64,000 nt of DNA from Thioalkalivibrio sp. ALE31. Its GTDB lineage: Bacteria > Pseudomonadota > Gammaproteobacteria > Ectothiorhodospirales > Ectothiorhodospiraceae. The position numbers and the translations under genes were made by a program. Under the pieces are notes generated by a model, which was given only the letters and a program-made list of their open reading frames with translations, was not told the origin of the DNA and ran no database searches. Below are positions 35,421-43,865 of this stretch, one piece after another (the first letter of the stretch is position 1; the number at the start of each line of letters is the position of its first letter). The stretch spans positions 372,001 to 436,000 of the forward strand of contig NZ_KB905020.1 in the NCBI RefSeq assembly GCF_000377405.1, written 5' to 3'.

Positions 35421-35459
35421 CAAAAAAAGCGGCCCGGTTTCCCGAGGCCGCTTTCCTTT
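35421..35459 (-). terminator. Intrinsic terminator of tRNA-Val
   Basis: AAAGCGGCC (35426-35434) and GGCCGCTTT (35446-35454) form a 9-bp stem. On the minus strand a run of seven T follows (complement of 35422-35428), placing it just downstream of the minus-strand tRNA-Val. The AAA/TTT flanks on both sides could also stop plus-strand transcripts leaving the repeat array. Confidence 0.85.
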
Positions 35460-35469
35460 GATCCGAATC

Positions 35470-35544
35470 TGGTGGGCGGTACTAGGTTCGAACTAGTGAC
35501 CCCTGCCGTGTGAAGGCAGTGCTCTACCGCTGAGCTAACCGCCC
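35470..35544 (-). tRNA. tRNA-Val (CAC anticodon)
   Basis: On the minus strand, GGGCGGT pairs with ACCGCCC. The anticodon arm is CTGCC-TTCACAC-GGCAG with anticodon CAC, and the T-arm loop is TTCGAAC. CCA is encoded (35470-35472). Length 75 nt. A CAC valine tRNA supplements the wobble-reading isoacceptors in GC-rich genomes that use GUG heavily. Confidence 0.95.
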
Positions 35545-35629
35545 GGAGCGCGGACAAGATTAGGGTTCGCTCGAGCGAACGTCAAGCATTGTGTGCCGCA
35601 TTTCCCCGTGATCCTCGGCTCCATCGAGC

Positions 35630-36102
<473 letters not shown>

Positions 36103-36147
36103 CCCCACCCCACTCGCCGCACCCTCCCCGCACCCCACACATAGCCC

Positions 36148-36207
36148 ATCTAACATGTTTCACATAGAACAAGTTAGATAGAAGAAAATGACTAAAGGCA
36201 CTATAAT
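36148..36207 (+). promoter_or_regulatory. AT-rich promoter/operator region upstream of the SulP gene
   Basis: ATCTAAC (36148-36154) and GTTAGAT (36173-36179) form a perfect 7-bp inverted repeat in an unusually AT-rich patch. A consensus -10 box TATAAT follows at 36202-36207. No good -35 hexamer is visible at the right distance, so an activator at the inverted repeat is plausible. The 166-nt leader to the start at 36374 also contains GACGACGGCC and GGCCGTCGTC, which could pair. Regulator unknown. Confidence 0.5.
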
Positions 36208-36373
36208 CGGCGCCGTTTTCCCGCTTGCGCCCGCGAACCTCCAGCGGGCCCAGCTCCGGCTGCCAGTTCTGTGACGACGGCCCTGGCACGCCCTGGCCCG
36301 GAATGCCTTCCGGCGCCCCAGCCCTGGTTTCGGCCGTCGTCGTTTCTCACGAACTGGCCAAGCGAGTGACCCG

Positions 36374-38446
36374 ATGAATCCGATCCTGCTGCGAGTGTTT
36401 CCCTTTCTCGGCTGGCGCCCGACCAAGCAAACCCTCAACGCGGATCTCATCGCCGGGATCTCGGTCGCCCTGGTCCTGATCCCGCAATCCATGGCCTATG
36501 CCCAACTGGCGGGGCTCCCGCCGGTCTACGGGCTGTACGCTTCTCTGCTTCCTGTCATGGTGGCGGCCCTGTGGGGCTCTTCGAATCAGCTGGCGACCGG
36601 CCCGGTGGCGGTAGTTTCCCTGCTGACAGCCTCGGCACTGATACCCCTGGCAGCCGAAGGCTCTTCCGAATTCATCATGCTCGCCATCGCCCTCGCATTC
36701 ATCGTTGGCGTGATCCAGTTGATGCTGGGGCTGTTCAAGCTGGGGGCGCTGGTCAGCTTCATCTCGCACCCGGTGATCGTCGGATTCACGAATGCGGCCG
36801 CGATCATCATCGCCCTGTCCCAGGTAAACAAGATTCTGGGCGTGCCGATCGATACCAGCGGCCATTTCATGCTCGGTCTCTGGGGCGTGCTCATGGAACT
36901 GGGCAGCGTGCACTGGCCAACCCTTGCGTTCGGGATTGGCGCGATCGCCCTGATGGTCGCGATGAAGCGTTTCACGCCCAAGATCCCCGGCGTGCTGGTC
37001 GCGGTGGTCGTGGCGATCGTCGCCAGCTGGGCGATCGACTACGAACAAAAGGCCGAGACCTCCATCGAGCAGATCGCCCCGGCCGAGGTACTGACCCTTG
37101 CCCAGAACATCGAGCGCGAAAGCGCCCGCCTGGCCGAACTCGACGACCAGATCCGACGCCTGGAGGCCGAACTGCAACAACAGGAAGGCGCCGAGGCCGT
37201 CCGCCTGCGCCACGAGGCCGACCAGCTGCGCCTGGAGCGCGAGGAACTGCGCCCAGAACTGGCGACCATGCGCGACGAGATCCGCGACCTCACCCTGCGA
37301 CGGGTGCCCGGCACCGATGACGAACCCGCCCGCTTCATTGCCGACGAACACCTGACCGACGCTGAGCGCGAGCGCGCCGACCGGGCTGCCTGGCGCATCG
37401 AGCGCGTGGGCGACGACACCGTGCACCTGAACGGGGGCGGAGCCGTGGTCGGGAATGTGCCTCAGGGCCTTCCCGGCTTCTCGATTCCGGAGATCAGCTT
37501 CGGCACGTTCACGACACTCCTGACCACCGCCTTCGTCATTGCCCTGGTGGGCTTTACCGAGGCCATCGCGATTGCCAAGGCCATGGCGGCCCGGACCGGC
37601 CAGCGGCTGGACCCCAGCAAGGAACTGATGGGCCAGGGCCTGGCGAATATCGCGGGTGGCTTCACCCAGGGGTACCCGGTCAGCGGCTCGTTCTCCCGCT
37701 CGGCCGTGAACCTTAATTCTGGCGCGAAGACCGGACTCTCGTCGGTCTTCACCGCCGTGATCATCGGCCTGGCGCTGCTGTTCCTGACTCCGTTGATCTA
37801 TCACCTGCCGCAGGCGGTCCTCGCGGCCATCATCATGATGGCAGTGGCCGGCCTGGTGAACTTCAAGGCGATCAAGCACGCGTGGGTGGCCAACAAGCAC
37901 GACGGCGCCGCCGCGATCGTGACCTTCATCGCCACGCTAGCCATGGCCCCGAACCTGGACTACGGCATCCTGACCGGTGCCGGCCTTGCCATCGTGCTCT
38001 ACCTGTACCGCACCATGCAGCCGCGTGTATCGGAGCTGGCCCGCTACGAGGACGGCACCCTGCGTGAGGCCCAGCGCTATGGTCTGGAGACCAATGAGAA
38101 GGTCGGCATGATGCGCTTCGACGGCTCGCTCTACTTTGCCAACGTGCCGTATTTCGAAGACGCAGTGCTCGACCTGGTGGCACGACACCCGCAGGCCAAG
38201 TACCTGATCGTGGTCGGCAAGGGCATCAACGAGATCGATGCCTCCGGCGAAGAGGTCATCCATCAGCTGGTGCATCGCCTCAAGGCGCGCGGGATCACGC
38301 TGGTGTTCGCCGGGGTGAAGGCGCAGGTCATGGAGGTGATGCAGCGCACCGGGCTGGACGAGATCATCGGCGAGGACAACATCTTCAAGTCCACCGATCA
38401 CGCCGTGAAGACGATCTCCGAAAAGGTCGGCGAACCCATCAAGTAG
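36374..38446 (+). CDS. SulP family anion transporter with inserted coiled coil and STAS domain, 690 aa
   Basis: The N-terminal half has the SulP signature region IPQSMAYAQLAGLPPVYGLY (residues about 36-55) and many membrane segments. The C-terminus is a STAS domain (MMRFDGSLYFANVPYFEDAV, about 575-680). Unusually, a charged segment of about 120 residues (about 238-358) with long heptads (LAELDDQIRRLEAELQQQEG) lies between membrane segments. SulP proteins carry sulfate, bicarbonate or other anions; a sulfur oxidiser could use either. Substrate not deducible. ATG 36374 directly precedes the first membrane region. Confidence 0.9.
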   Translation: MNPILLRVFPFLGWRPTKQTLNADLIAGISVALVLIPQSMAYAQLAGLPPVYGLYASLLPVMVAALWGSSNQLATGPVAVVSLLTASALIPLAAEGSSEFIMLAIALAFIVGVIQLMLGLFKLGALVSFISHPVIVGFTNAAAIIIALSQVNKILGVPIDTSGHFMLGLWGVLMELGSVHWPTLAFGIGAIALMVAMKRFTPKIPGVLVAVVVAIVASWAIDYEQKAETSIEQIAPAEVLTLAQNIERESARLAELDDQIRRLEAELQQQEGAEAVRLRHEADQLRLEREELRPELATMRDEIRDLTLRRVPGTDDEPARFIADEHLTDAERERADRAAWRIERVGDDTVHLNGGGAVVGNVPQGLPGFSIPEISFGTFTTLLTTAFVIALVGFTEAIAIAKAMAARTGQRLDPSKELMGQGLANIAGGFTQGYPVSGSFSRSAVNLNSGAKTGLSSVFTAVIIGLALLFLTPLIYHLPQAVLAAIIMMAVAGLVNFKAIKHAWVANKHDGAAAIVTFIATLAMAPNLDYGILTGAGLAIVLYLYRTMQPRVSELARYEDGTLREAQRYGLETNEKVGMMRFDGSLYFANVPYFEDAVLDLVARHPQAKYLIVVGKGINEIDASGEEVIHQLVHRLKARGITLVFAGVKAQVMEVMQRTGLDEIIGEDNIFKSTDHAVKTISEKVGEPIK

Positions 38447-38568
38447 GGGACGCCAGCGCCCGTTGCCCCACGGCCGGCCGGATCTCCCGGACCGGCTGTG
38501 GAAACACTGCAACCGGGCGCGCTTATCGCTACACTGTGGCTCATTCGAATGCATTGAGGAGTTGACCC

Positions 38569-39258
38569 GTGTCCCGAGACCAGATCGTCCGCTCGAGTCG
38601 CAACCCGTCCAGCACTGGCTCCATCAGCGAGACCATCTCCACCAACAAGGTGATCCGGCAGACCTACATGCTGCTGTCGCTCACCCTGGCGTTCAGCGCG
38701 GTTACCGCGTTCATCGCCATGGCGGTCAATGCGCCGCCGGTACACTGGATCATCATGCTGGGCGTGCTGATCGGCGGCCCGTTCGCCATCCACGCCGCGC
38801 GCAATTCGGCACTGGGCATCGTCCTGACCTTCGCCTTCACCGGCGTGCTGGGCTTCTTCCTCGGCCCGATCCTGAGCATGTATCTGGGCCTGCCCAACGG
38901 CCCGCAGATCGTCGGCAACGCCTTCGCCGCCACGGCCATCGCGTTTGTCACGCTCTCCGGCTACGCCCTCGCCACCAAGAAGGACTTCAGCTTCCTCGGC
39001 GGCTTCCTCGTCGTCGGCCTGATCGTGGCCCTGCTGGCCATCGTCGCCAATCTGTTCCTGGCGATCCCGGCGCTCTCGCTGGCCATCTCGGCCGCGGTCG
39101 TCCTGCTGCTGTCCGCGGCCATCCTGTTCGACACCAGTCGGATGATTCACGACCCCGAGGCCAACTACATCGTGATGACCGTCTCGCTGTACGCGAACCT
39201 CTACGTGATGTTCCTGCACCTGCTGAACCTGTTCCACGCCTTTATGGGTGACAACTAA
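38569..39258 (+). CDS. Bax inhibitor-1/YccA family membrane protein, 229 aa
   Basis: Seven hydrophobic segments and the family run ALGIVLTFAFTGVLGFFLGP (residues about 84-103), with DTSRMIHDPEANYIVMTVSL and LYVMFLHLLNLF at the end, match the YccA/YbhL branch. In E. coli YccA modulates the FtsH protease; BI-1 relatives can leak calcium. The start is GTG 38569 with GAGGAG 8 nt upstream. A strong terminator follows, so this is a single-gene unit. Confidence 0.93.
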   Translation: MSRDQIVRSSRNPSSTGSISETISTNKVIRQTYMLLSLTLAFSAVTAFIAMAVNAPPVHWIIMLGVLIGGPFAIHAARNSALGIVLTFAFTGVLGFFLGPILSMYLGLPNGPQIVGNAFAATAIAFVTLSGYALATKKDFSFLGGFLVVGLIVALLAIVANLFLAIPALSLAISAAVVLLLSAAILFDTSRMIHDPEANYIVMTVSLYANLYVMFLHLLNLFHAFMGDN

Positions 39259-39290
39259 GGGTCCAGCGCCAACCGCAGGAACTCGTTCAA

Positions 39291-39315
39291 GGGCCCCGCC
39301 GCGCGGGGCCCTTTT
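39291..39315 (+). terminator. Intrinsic terminator after the Bax inhibitor-1 gene
   Basis: GGGCCCCGC (39291-39299) pairs with GCGGGGCCC (39303-39311) over a 3-nt loop and is followed by TTTT. It lies 32 nt after the stop codon. Confidence 0.88.
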
Positions 39316-39356
39316 CGTTGGACACCGCTTACGCAGACTCCCGGGGACTTCGGCCC

Positions 39357-40328
39357 ATGACCCAGCTCCAGCGCGGCGTCTTTCTCGACCTGAACACGGT
39401 TGACCGGGACGACCTCGACCTCACCGGGCTACGCGCCTGCCTGCCCGAGTGGACCTTCCACGACCGCACGCGACCCAACCAGTGCGCCGAACGGATCGCG
39501 GACGCCGATGTCGTGATCACGAACAAGGTCGAACTGGATGCCGATCTGCTGGCCGCCGCGCCCCGCCTGCGACTGATCTGCGCCGCCGCGACCGGCTTCA
39601 ACAATATCGACGTGGCCGCCGCCCGCCGACAAGGCATCGTCGTCAGCAACGCGCGCGACTACGCCACAGACTCCGTGGTGCAGCATGTCTTCGCCCTGCT
39701 CCTGACGCTGGTCACGCGGCTGGATGACTACCGAGCCGACATCCGCGCCGGACGCTGGAGCGCCTCGGATCAGTTCTGCCTCCTCGACCACCCGATCGGC
39801 ACCCTGGCCGGGATGCGCATCGGGATCATCGGGTGGGGGGTGCTGGGCCGGGCCACCGCCCGTCTTGCCGAGGCCTTCGGCATGGAGGTACGGGTTGCGC
39901 AGAGTCACGATCCCGCGCAGCAGACGCACGCGGATCGCCTGCCGCTGGAGCGCCTGCTCGCGGAGTGCGATGTGATCAGCCTGCATTGCCCGCTCACGCC
40001 CGCAACGCGCCACCTCATCGACGACGACGCACTGCGCCGAATGCGGCCGGGAAGCATTCTGCTGAACACGGCCCGCGGCGGTCTCGTTGACCCTGAGGCC
40101 CTGGCGCGTCACCTGCGCAGCGGTCATCTCGGCGGCGCGGGCATCGACGTCCTGGAACCGGAACCCCCGCCACCGGGTCATCCGCTGCTGGCAGACGACA
40201 TCCCGCGCCTCGTGCTGACCCCGCATACCGCCTGGGCGGCGCGCAGCGCCCGTCAGGGGGTGATCGACGAAGTCACGCACAACATCCGCAGCTTCGCATG
40301 CGGTTCACCGCGCAACGTGGTGGAATGA
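39357..40328 (+). CDS. D-2-hydroxyacid dehydrogenase (glycerate/lactate type), 323 aa
   Basis: The NAD-binding motif MRIGIIGWGVLGRATARLAE (residues about 148-167) has GxGxxG-like spacing. The catalytic set of the family is present: Arg in LLNTARGGLVDPEALARHL, Glu in DVLEPEPPPPGHPLL, and His in LVLTPHTAWAAR. This is closest in pattern to HprA/2-hydroxyacid dehydrogenases; the exact substrate is not deducible. ATG 39357 has GGGGA upstream; an in-frame TTG at 39318 lies almost in the preceding terminator and is rejected. The stop overlaps slyX by 4 nt. Confidence 0.9.
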   Translation: MTQLQRGVFLDLNTVDRDDLDLTGLRACLPEWTFHDRTRPNQCAERIADADVVITNKVELDADLLAAAPRLRLICAAATGFNNIDVAAARRQGIVVSNARDYATDSVVQHVFALLLTLVTRLDDYRADIRAGRWSASDQFCLLDHPIGTLAGMRIGIIGWGVLGRATARLAEAFGMEVRVAQSHDPAQQTHADRLPLERLLAECDVISLHCPLTPATRHLIDDDALRRMRPGSILLNTARGGLVDPEALARHLRSGHLGGAGIDVLEPEPPPPGHPLLADDIPRLVLTPHTAWAARSARQGVIDEVTHNIRSFACGSPRNVVE

Positions 40329-40552
40329 CGCACATGGACACCGACCCCCTGCATCAGCGAATCGAGGACCTGGAGATCCGCCTGGCCCACCAGGAATACA
40401 CCCAGGAGGAGCAGGCCCGCATCCAGATGGAACTGCAGCAGGCCAATGCCGACCTGCGCCAGCAGGTCCAGTGGCTGCGCGACCGCCTGCGTGAGCTTGA
40501 GGAACGCGGGGGCGGGCGCGAAGACGCCGAACCACCCCCGCCGCACTACTGA
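40325..40552 (+). CDS. slyX: SlyX family coiled-coil protein, 75 aa
   Basis: A short acidic coiled coil (LHQRIEDLEIRLAHQEYTQE, then LRQQVQWLRDRLRELEER) ending in PPPPHY, the characteristic SlyX tail. Length is near the 72 aa of E. coli SlyX, whose role is unknown. The ATG overlaps the dehydrogenase stop (ATGA), and rsmJ starts 4 nt after its stop, so all three genes are probably co-transcribed. A second in-frame ATG at 40334 is possible. Confidence 0.9.
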   Translation: MTHMDTDPLHQRIEDLEIRLAHQEYTQEEQARIQMELQQANADLRQQVQWLRDRLRELEERGGGREDAEPPPPHY

Positions 40553-40556
40553 CCCC

Positions 40557-41333
40557 ATGGCGCTGACCGTACGCGCGGCTCCGGGCTACGACAGCGCTGC
40601 CGACGCACTGCGCAAGGCCCTCGAGGCGCGCGGCTACCGGCACGGCGGCGCGGCTCGGCTGGTCCTGGAAACGGGCGATCACGGCCTGCAGCTCATCCGC
40701 GAGGACGTCCACCCGGCGCTGCGACTGCACCTCGACTTCCCGGCCGGACGCCAGGGCTATCGACTGGCCCATGCCGGCCATCAGCGCGAAGGGCTGATCC
40801 GCGCCTTCGGCAAACTCCCGCGCGACGGCCACGTACTGGATGCCTCCGCCGGTCTCGGGCGCGACACCCTGCTGCTGGCCGCGCACGGCTTTCGCGTGAC
40901 CGCCTGGGAACGTCACCCCGTGGTGTATCGCCTGCTGGCCGATGCCCTGGCGCGCGCTGCAACCCACCCGGAACTGGCCCCCGTCATCCAGCGCATCACC
41001 CTGCTCGAGGGCGTCGCCGAGCCCACGGCCGTGAGCCCGCCCGCGATGGCCGCGGTCTTCGACCCCATGTTCCCGGAGCGCGCCAAACGCGCCGCGGTCA
41101 AGAAGGACATGCAACTGATCCAGGCGCTGATGGCGGATACGGCCGACCCCGACGGCGAACAGACCCTGGCCGCCCTGCGCGGCCACGTGGAACGCCGGGT
41201 GATCGTAAAACGCCCGCTGCACGCCCCGGCTCTCGGACCGGACGCCCCGCAGGCCAGCGTCAAGGGCAAGAGCGTGCGCTTCGACCTCTATTCGGCCACG
41301 GGGCCCGCCGAAGCGACCGCGGCGTCCGGCTGA
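40557..41333 (+). CDS. rsmJ: 16S rRNA m2G1516 methyltransferase RsmJ
   Basis: This 258-aa SAM methyltransferase has motif I VLDASAGLGRDTLLLAAHGF (residues about 98-117) and the RsmJ-specific catalytic motif VFDPMFPERAKRAAVKKDM (about 160-178), equivalent to DPMYP in E. coli. The C-terminus has VKRPLHAPAL and SVRFDLYSA. It methylates G1516 of 16S rRNA. It is the last gene of the dehydrogenase-slyX-rsmJ group and converges on the next gene with an 18-bp gap. Confidence 0.93.
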   Translation: MALTVRAAPGYDSAADALRKALEARGYRHGGAARLVLETGDHGLQLIREDVHPALRLHLDFPAGRQGYRLAHAGHQREGLIRAFGKLPRDGHVLDASAGLGRDTLLLAAHGFRVTAWERHPVVYRLLADALARAATHPELAPVIQRITLLEGVAEPTAVSPPAMAAVFDPMFPERAKRAAVKKDMQLIQALMADTADPDGEQTLAALRGHVERRVIVKRPLHAPALGPDAPQASVKGKSVRFDLYSATGPAEATAASG

Positions 41334-41351
41334 TATCGCTCCTCGCCCGTT

Positions 41352-41912
41352 TCAGGGGCTGCCCAGGATCAGCCGGTCCTCCCCCGCGAACCGGTAGTCC
41401 GGGATGGGCAGGTTACGGCGGGCGTTCTGATCCGCGTAGACCCGCCCCGCCCCGTCATAGCGTCCGCCCCGGCAACGATCGACGAACCCGCCACTCCAGC
41501 CATCGGCTTCGTCCGGGTGCACCAGGTCCAGCTCGCAGCCCAGGTCCGTCCCCTCACCGATCACCACCAGCCATTCGGGGCGAAAGCTGCGCAGCGGCAG
41601 GTCCAGCCCGTCCGGCTGCTGACCGCGGCGCGCAGCGGGATCGACCAGTTCCTCGTCGCTCGCCAGCGCGCCCTGCCAGGCCGCATCCCGGTGGACCACC
41701 AGGACATGCCGGTTCCCGTGGACAAAGCGTCCCGCCTCGCCCGGCGCGATCTCCGCAAGGTCCACCCGAAGGGTGTCGCCACGGGTGTCCACCGATCCGG
41801 AAAATGCATACCGCAGCATAACCCCCACCAGCAGCAAGGCGGCCCCCAGCACCATCAGCTTCATGAGCCCGCGGATCCGCACCCGCGTCAGTGAATCGTT
41901 CCCGGTTTGCAC
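41352..41912 (-). CDS. Membrane-anchored Rieske-like protein lacking [2Fe-2S] ligands, 186 aa
   Basis: One N-terminal membrane helix (MKLMVLGAALLLVGVMLRYA) is followed by a domain that aligns with the Rieske subunit PetA of cytochrome bc1: SFRPEWLVVIGEGTDLGCEL, then RCRGGRYDGAGRVY and NLPIPDYRFAGEDRLILG. Where PetA has C-T-H-x-G-C, this has G-T-D-L-G-C. Where PetA has C-x-C-H-G, this has D-R-C-R-G. All four cluster ligands are lost while the two disulfide cysteines remain. GTG 41912 has GGAG 8 nt upstream. Probably a non-redox paralogue of unknown role. Confidence 0.75.
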   Translation of the reverse strand: MQTGNDSLTRVRIRGLMKLMVLGAALLLVGVMLRYAFSGSVDTRGDTLRVDLAEIAPGEAGRFVHGNRHVLVVHRDAAWQGALASDEELVDPAARRGQQPDGLDLPLRSFRPEWLVVIGEGTDLGCELDLVHPDEADGWSGGFVDRCRGGRYDGAGRVYADQNARRNLPIPDYRFAGEDRLILGSP

Positions 41913-41985
41913 CCTGATCTCCGTTTTTCTCGCCCACCGGCGAAAACGCTTTGCCTGAGCCCTAGTCGCCCCTACACTATGCGGC

Positions 41986-42321
41986 ATGAAAGGACCCAAC
42001 CGTTCCAACCGCACCTACGTCGGCCTGTACAACGACATGTACGGCGGCATGACCCCCATCGGCAATTTCATCCGTGATGCCTGGGTATTCGGCATCCTCC
42101 CGGAGACCGAAACCTGCGACGGCTGGGATGTCTCGCGCATCCAGATGCTGCACGACCAGGTCAATGCCGAATGGGACAAGTACGACCTGCGTATCAGCAA
42201 TCTCCCGCCAGAACTTCGTGAACGTCATGAACGCATCCATCAGGAAGCGATCGAGCGCGCCCGGGAACACGGCTGGGTCGCCGGACAGGACATCGACAGC
42301 GAGATGGGCGACGACGCCTGA
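41986..42321 (+). CDS. Conserved hypothetical protein, 111 aa
   Basis: A small soluble protein with an unusual N-terminal block VGLYNDMYGGMTPIGNFIRD and AWVFGILPETETCDGWD, then a long charged helix (LRERHERIHQEAIERAREHG). I do not recognise a characterised family, but the sharply conserved-looking aromatic/Gly motif suggests a real protein. It is divergent from the Rieske-like gene (74 bp), and its stop overlaps the DUF423 start by one base, implying coupling. Confidence 0.75.
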   Translation: MKGPNRSNRTYVGLYNDMYGGMTPIGNFIRDAWVFGILPETETCDGWDVSRIQMLHDQVNAEWDKYDLRISNLPPELRERHERIHQEAIERAREHGWVAGQDIDSEMGDDA

Positions 42322-42707
42322 TGGTCGCCGGCGAGCCCCTGATTCGCCCCCTGATCGTCATCGCCAGTCTGCTGGGTGGGATCGCGGTCGTGCTCGGTGC
42401 CTTCGGCGCCCACGCCCTCCAGGAACGCCTTTCGGAACACGCCCTGACGACCTGGCACACCGGCGTTCAGTACCACTTCATCCATGCCCTGGCCCTGCTG
42501 CTGGTCGCCGCCCTGTGGGCGCATCTGGCCAACGGCTGGGCCGCCGCCAGCGCGGTGGCCTTCGTGATCGGCATCCTCCTGTTCTCGGGCAGCCTGTACG
42601 CCCTCGCGCTCGGGGCACCCCGCATCCTCGGGGCGATCGCGCCACTGGGCGGGACGGCCTTTATCCTCGGCTGGGCGGGGTTGGCCATTGCCGCCTGGCG
42701 CGGCTGA
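42321..42707 (+). CDS. DUF423 (YgdD-like) inner membrane protein, 128 aa
   Basis: Four hydrophobic segments and the family signature VLGAFGAHALQERLSEHALT with WHTGVQYHFIHALALLLVAA identify DUF423. Function is unknown in all bacteria that carry it. ATG 42321 shares a base with the previous gene's TGA. A TIR element begins 2 nt after its stop codon. Confidence 0.9.
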   Translation: MVAGEPLIRPLIVIASLLGGIAVVLGAFGAHALQERLSEHALTTWHTGVQYHFIHALALLLVAALWAHLANGWAAASAVAFVIGILLFSGSLYALALGAPRILGAIAPLGGTAFILGWAGLAIAAWRG

Positions 42708-42708
42708 C

Positions 42709-42995
42709 CTAGGGAGACGCTGATTGAATCGCACGTCCGCGTTGGTGCCCCCTGTTTTCCGAGACAAGGTGCGTCGTGCAGCGGGTAGTGGTTCTACCCG
42801 CAAGCGGCGCAACGCAGGATCGGGGAACAGGGGGCTCCAACCCCACAAGCTATTGAAAGCAGGGGCTCGGCCGCTTTTGCGTGGGAACGGCGTTGCGGTT
42901 CCCTTGTGCAGAGTGACTGCACGGCAGTCACCGCGCCTTGTTCGCACGCAAAAGCGACTCGAGCGCGGACGTGCGATTCAATCAGCGTCTCCCTA
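42709..42995. mobile_element. TIR element copy 2 (non-coding, 287 bp, MITE-like)
   Basis: The terminal 32 bp (TAGGGAGACGCTGATTGA...) are perfectly inverted at the other end. The interior keeps the long hairpin (GTTGGTGCCCCCTGTT with AACAGGGGGCTCCAAC, one mismatch), GCGGGTAG-TGGTT-CTACCCGC and GTGCAG-AGTGA-CTGCAC. It has the same orientation as copy 1. It fills most of the 337-bp gap between the DUF423 gene and cyaY. Its right end with the flank creates TATAAT at 42994-42999, a possible -10 for cyaY, though no -35 is evident. Confidence 0.88.
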
Positions 42996-43044
42996 TAATC
43001 GCGCCCTGCCTGACCCCAACCTTCACCACCGGACCGAGCGCCCC

Positions 43045-43368
43045 ATGAGCCAGACCTCCTTCGCCGTATTCGCCGAGAAAGCCCTGGACGACATCCAGAC
43101 CCGCCTGAGCGACCAGAGCGCGCTGGACGACCTGGATATCGACCTGATCGACGGCGTGATGACCATCGAATTCGACGACGGCGCCCAGCTCATCCTGAAC
43201 CGCCAAGAGGCCGCCGAGCAGATCTGGCTGTCCTCCCCCGAGGGTCCGGCCCACTTCGGCTATTCCGAGGAGGAAGGTGCCTGGATCGATGACCGCAACG
43301 GCGAAGACCTGCACGCGACCCTGGTGCGCGTGATCGAGCAGAAGCTGGGCGTGCCGGTCGAACTCTGA
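43045..43368 (+). CDS. cyaY: Frataxin homologue CyaY
   Basis: This 107-aa protein has an acidic first helix (FAEKALDDIQTRLSDQSALD) and the frataxin sheet LIDGVMTIEFDDGAQLILN with EQIWLSSPEGPAHFGY. The acidic ridge binds iron. Frataxins regulate iron-sulfur cluster assembly through IscS. ATG 43045 gives the family length (106 aa in E. coli). Promoter elements may be partly supplied by the repeat element that ends 49 nt upstream. Confidence 0.95.
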   Translation: MSQTSFAVFAEKALDDIQTRLSDQSALDDLDIDLIDGVMTIEFDDGAQLILNRQEAAEQIWLSSPEGPAHFGYSEEEGAWIDDRNGEDLHATLVRVIEQKLGVPVEL

Positions 43369-43402
43369 GGCGCCGCCGCCGGGCGCCCGAACTCGACAGC
43401 TC

Positions 43403-43837
43403 CTAGTCGCCCTTGCCCGACCCCTTGTCCGTATCGTCCTGCCCGGCTGTGGCCCGATCCGTGGGCCGATCAGCGGCGGCGGGCGGCTCGTCTTCCAGCG
43501 CGCGCAGGTGCGCCTCGACCTCGGCCAGCACCGGGTGCGGCTTGTCCTGTTCCAGCGCCACGTCGATCGCCCGCAGCGCCTCCACCGCCTGCGGGTCGCC
43601 CCGCAGCGGCATGCGTGCCACCCCCAGCGCCAGCATCCGGAACTGGCGGAATACCAGATAGCTGACGGTCGCCACTACCAGGGCACCCCACATGTTGTCC
43701 TGGAACCAGAGCCACACTGCTACACCGTAGCCCCCGAAGGTCAGCACGAAGATCCCCAGCGCAACACGGTGGGAACGGGCCACGATGCCTTCCAGCACCT
43801 CGCGGTTGCGGATCACGAAATCACGTTCGAAATGCAA
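43403..43837 (-). CDS. Two-helix inner membrane protein of unknown function, 144 aa
   Basis: Two adjacent hydrophobic segments (VALGIFVLTFGGYGVAVWLW and ALVVATVSYLVFRQF, residues about 25-70) are followed by a soluble charged tail rich in Asp, Glu and Ala (EDEPPAAADRPTDRATAGQD). No family recognised. It follows the double-thioredoxin gene by 28 nt on the minus strand and is probably the last gene of a serS operon. Confidence 0.7.
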   Translation of the reverse strand: MHFERDFVIRNREVLEGIVARSHRVALGIFVLTFGGYGVAVWLWFQDNMWGALVVATVSYLVFRQFRMLALGVARMPLRGDPQAVEALRAIDVALEQDKPHPVLAEVEAHLRALEDEPPAAADRPTDRATAGQDDTDKGSGKGD

Positions 43838-43865
43838 GGGGCAGTTTCCTCGGTTCGGGGTGTCG

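Noticed and set aside
43369-43402. Terminator between cyaY and the converging membrane-protein gene
   Set aside because: Only a GGCGCC/GGCGCC-type GC repeat with no T run is present; too weak to call.
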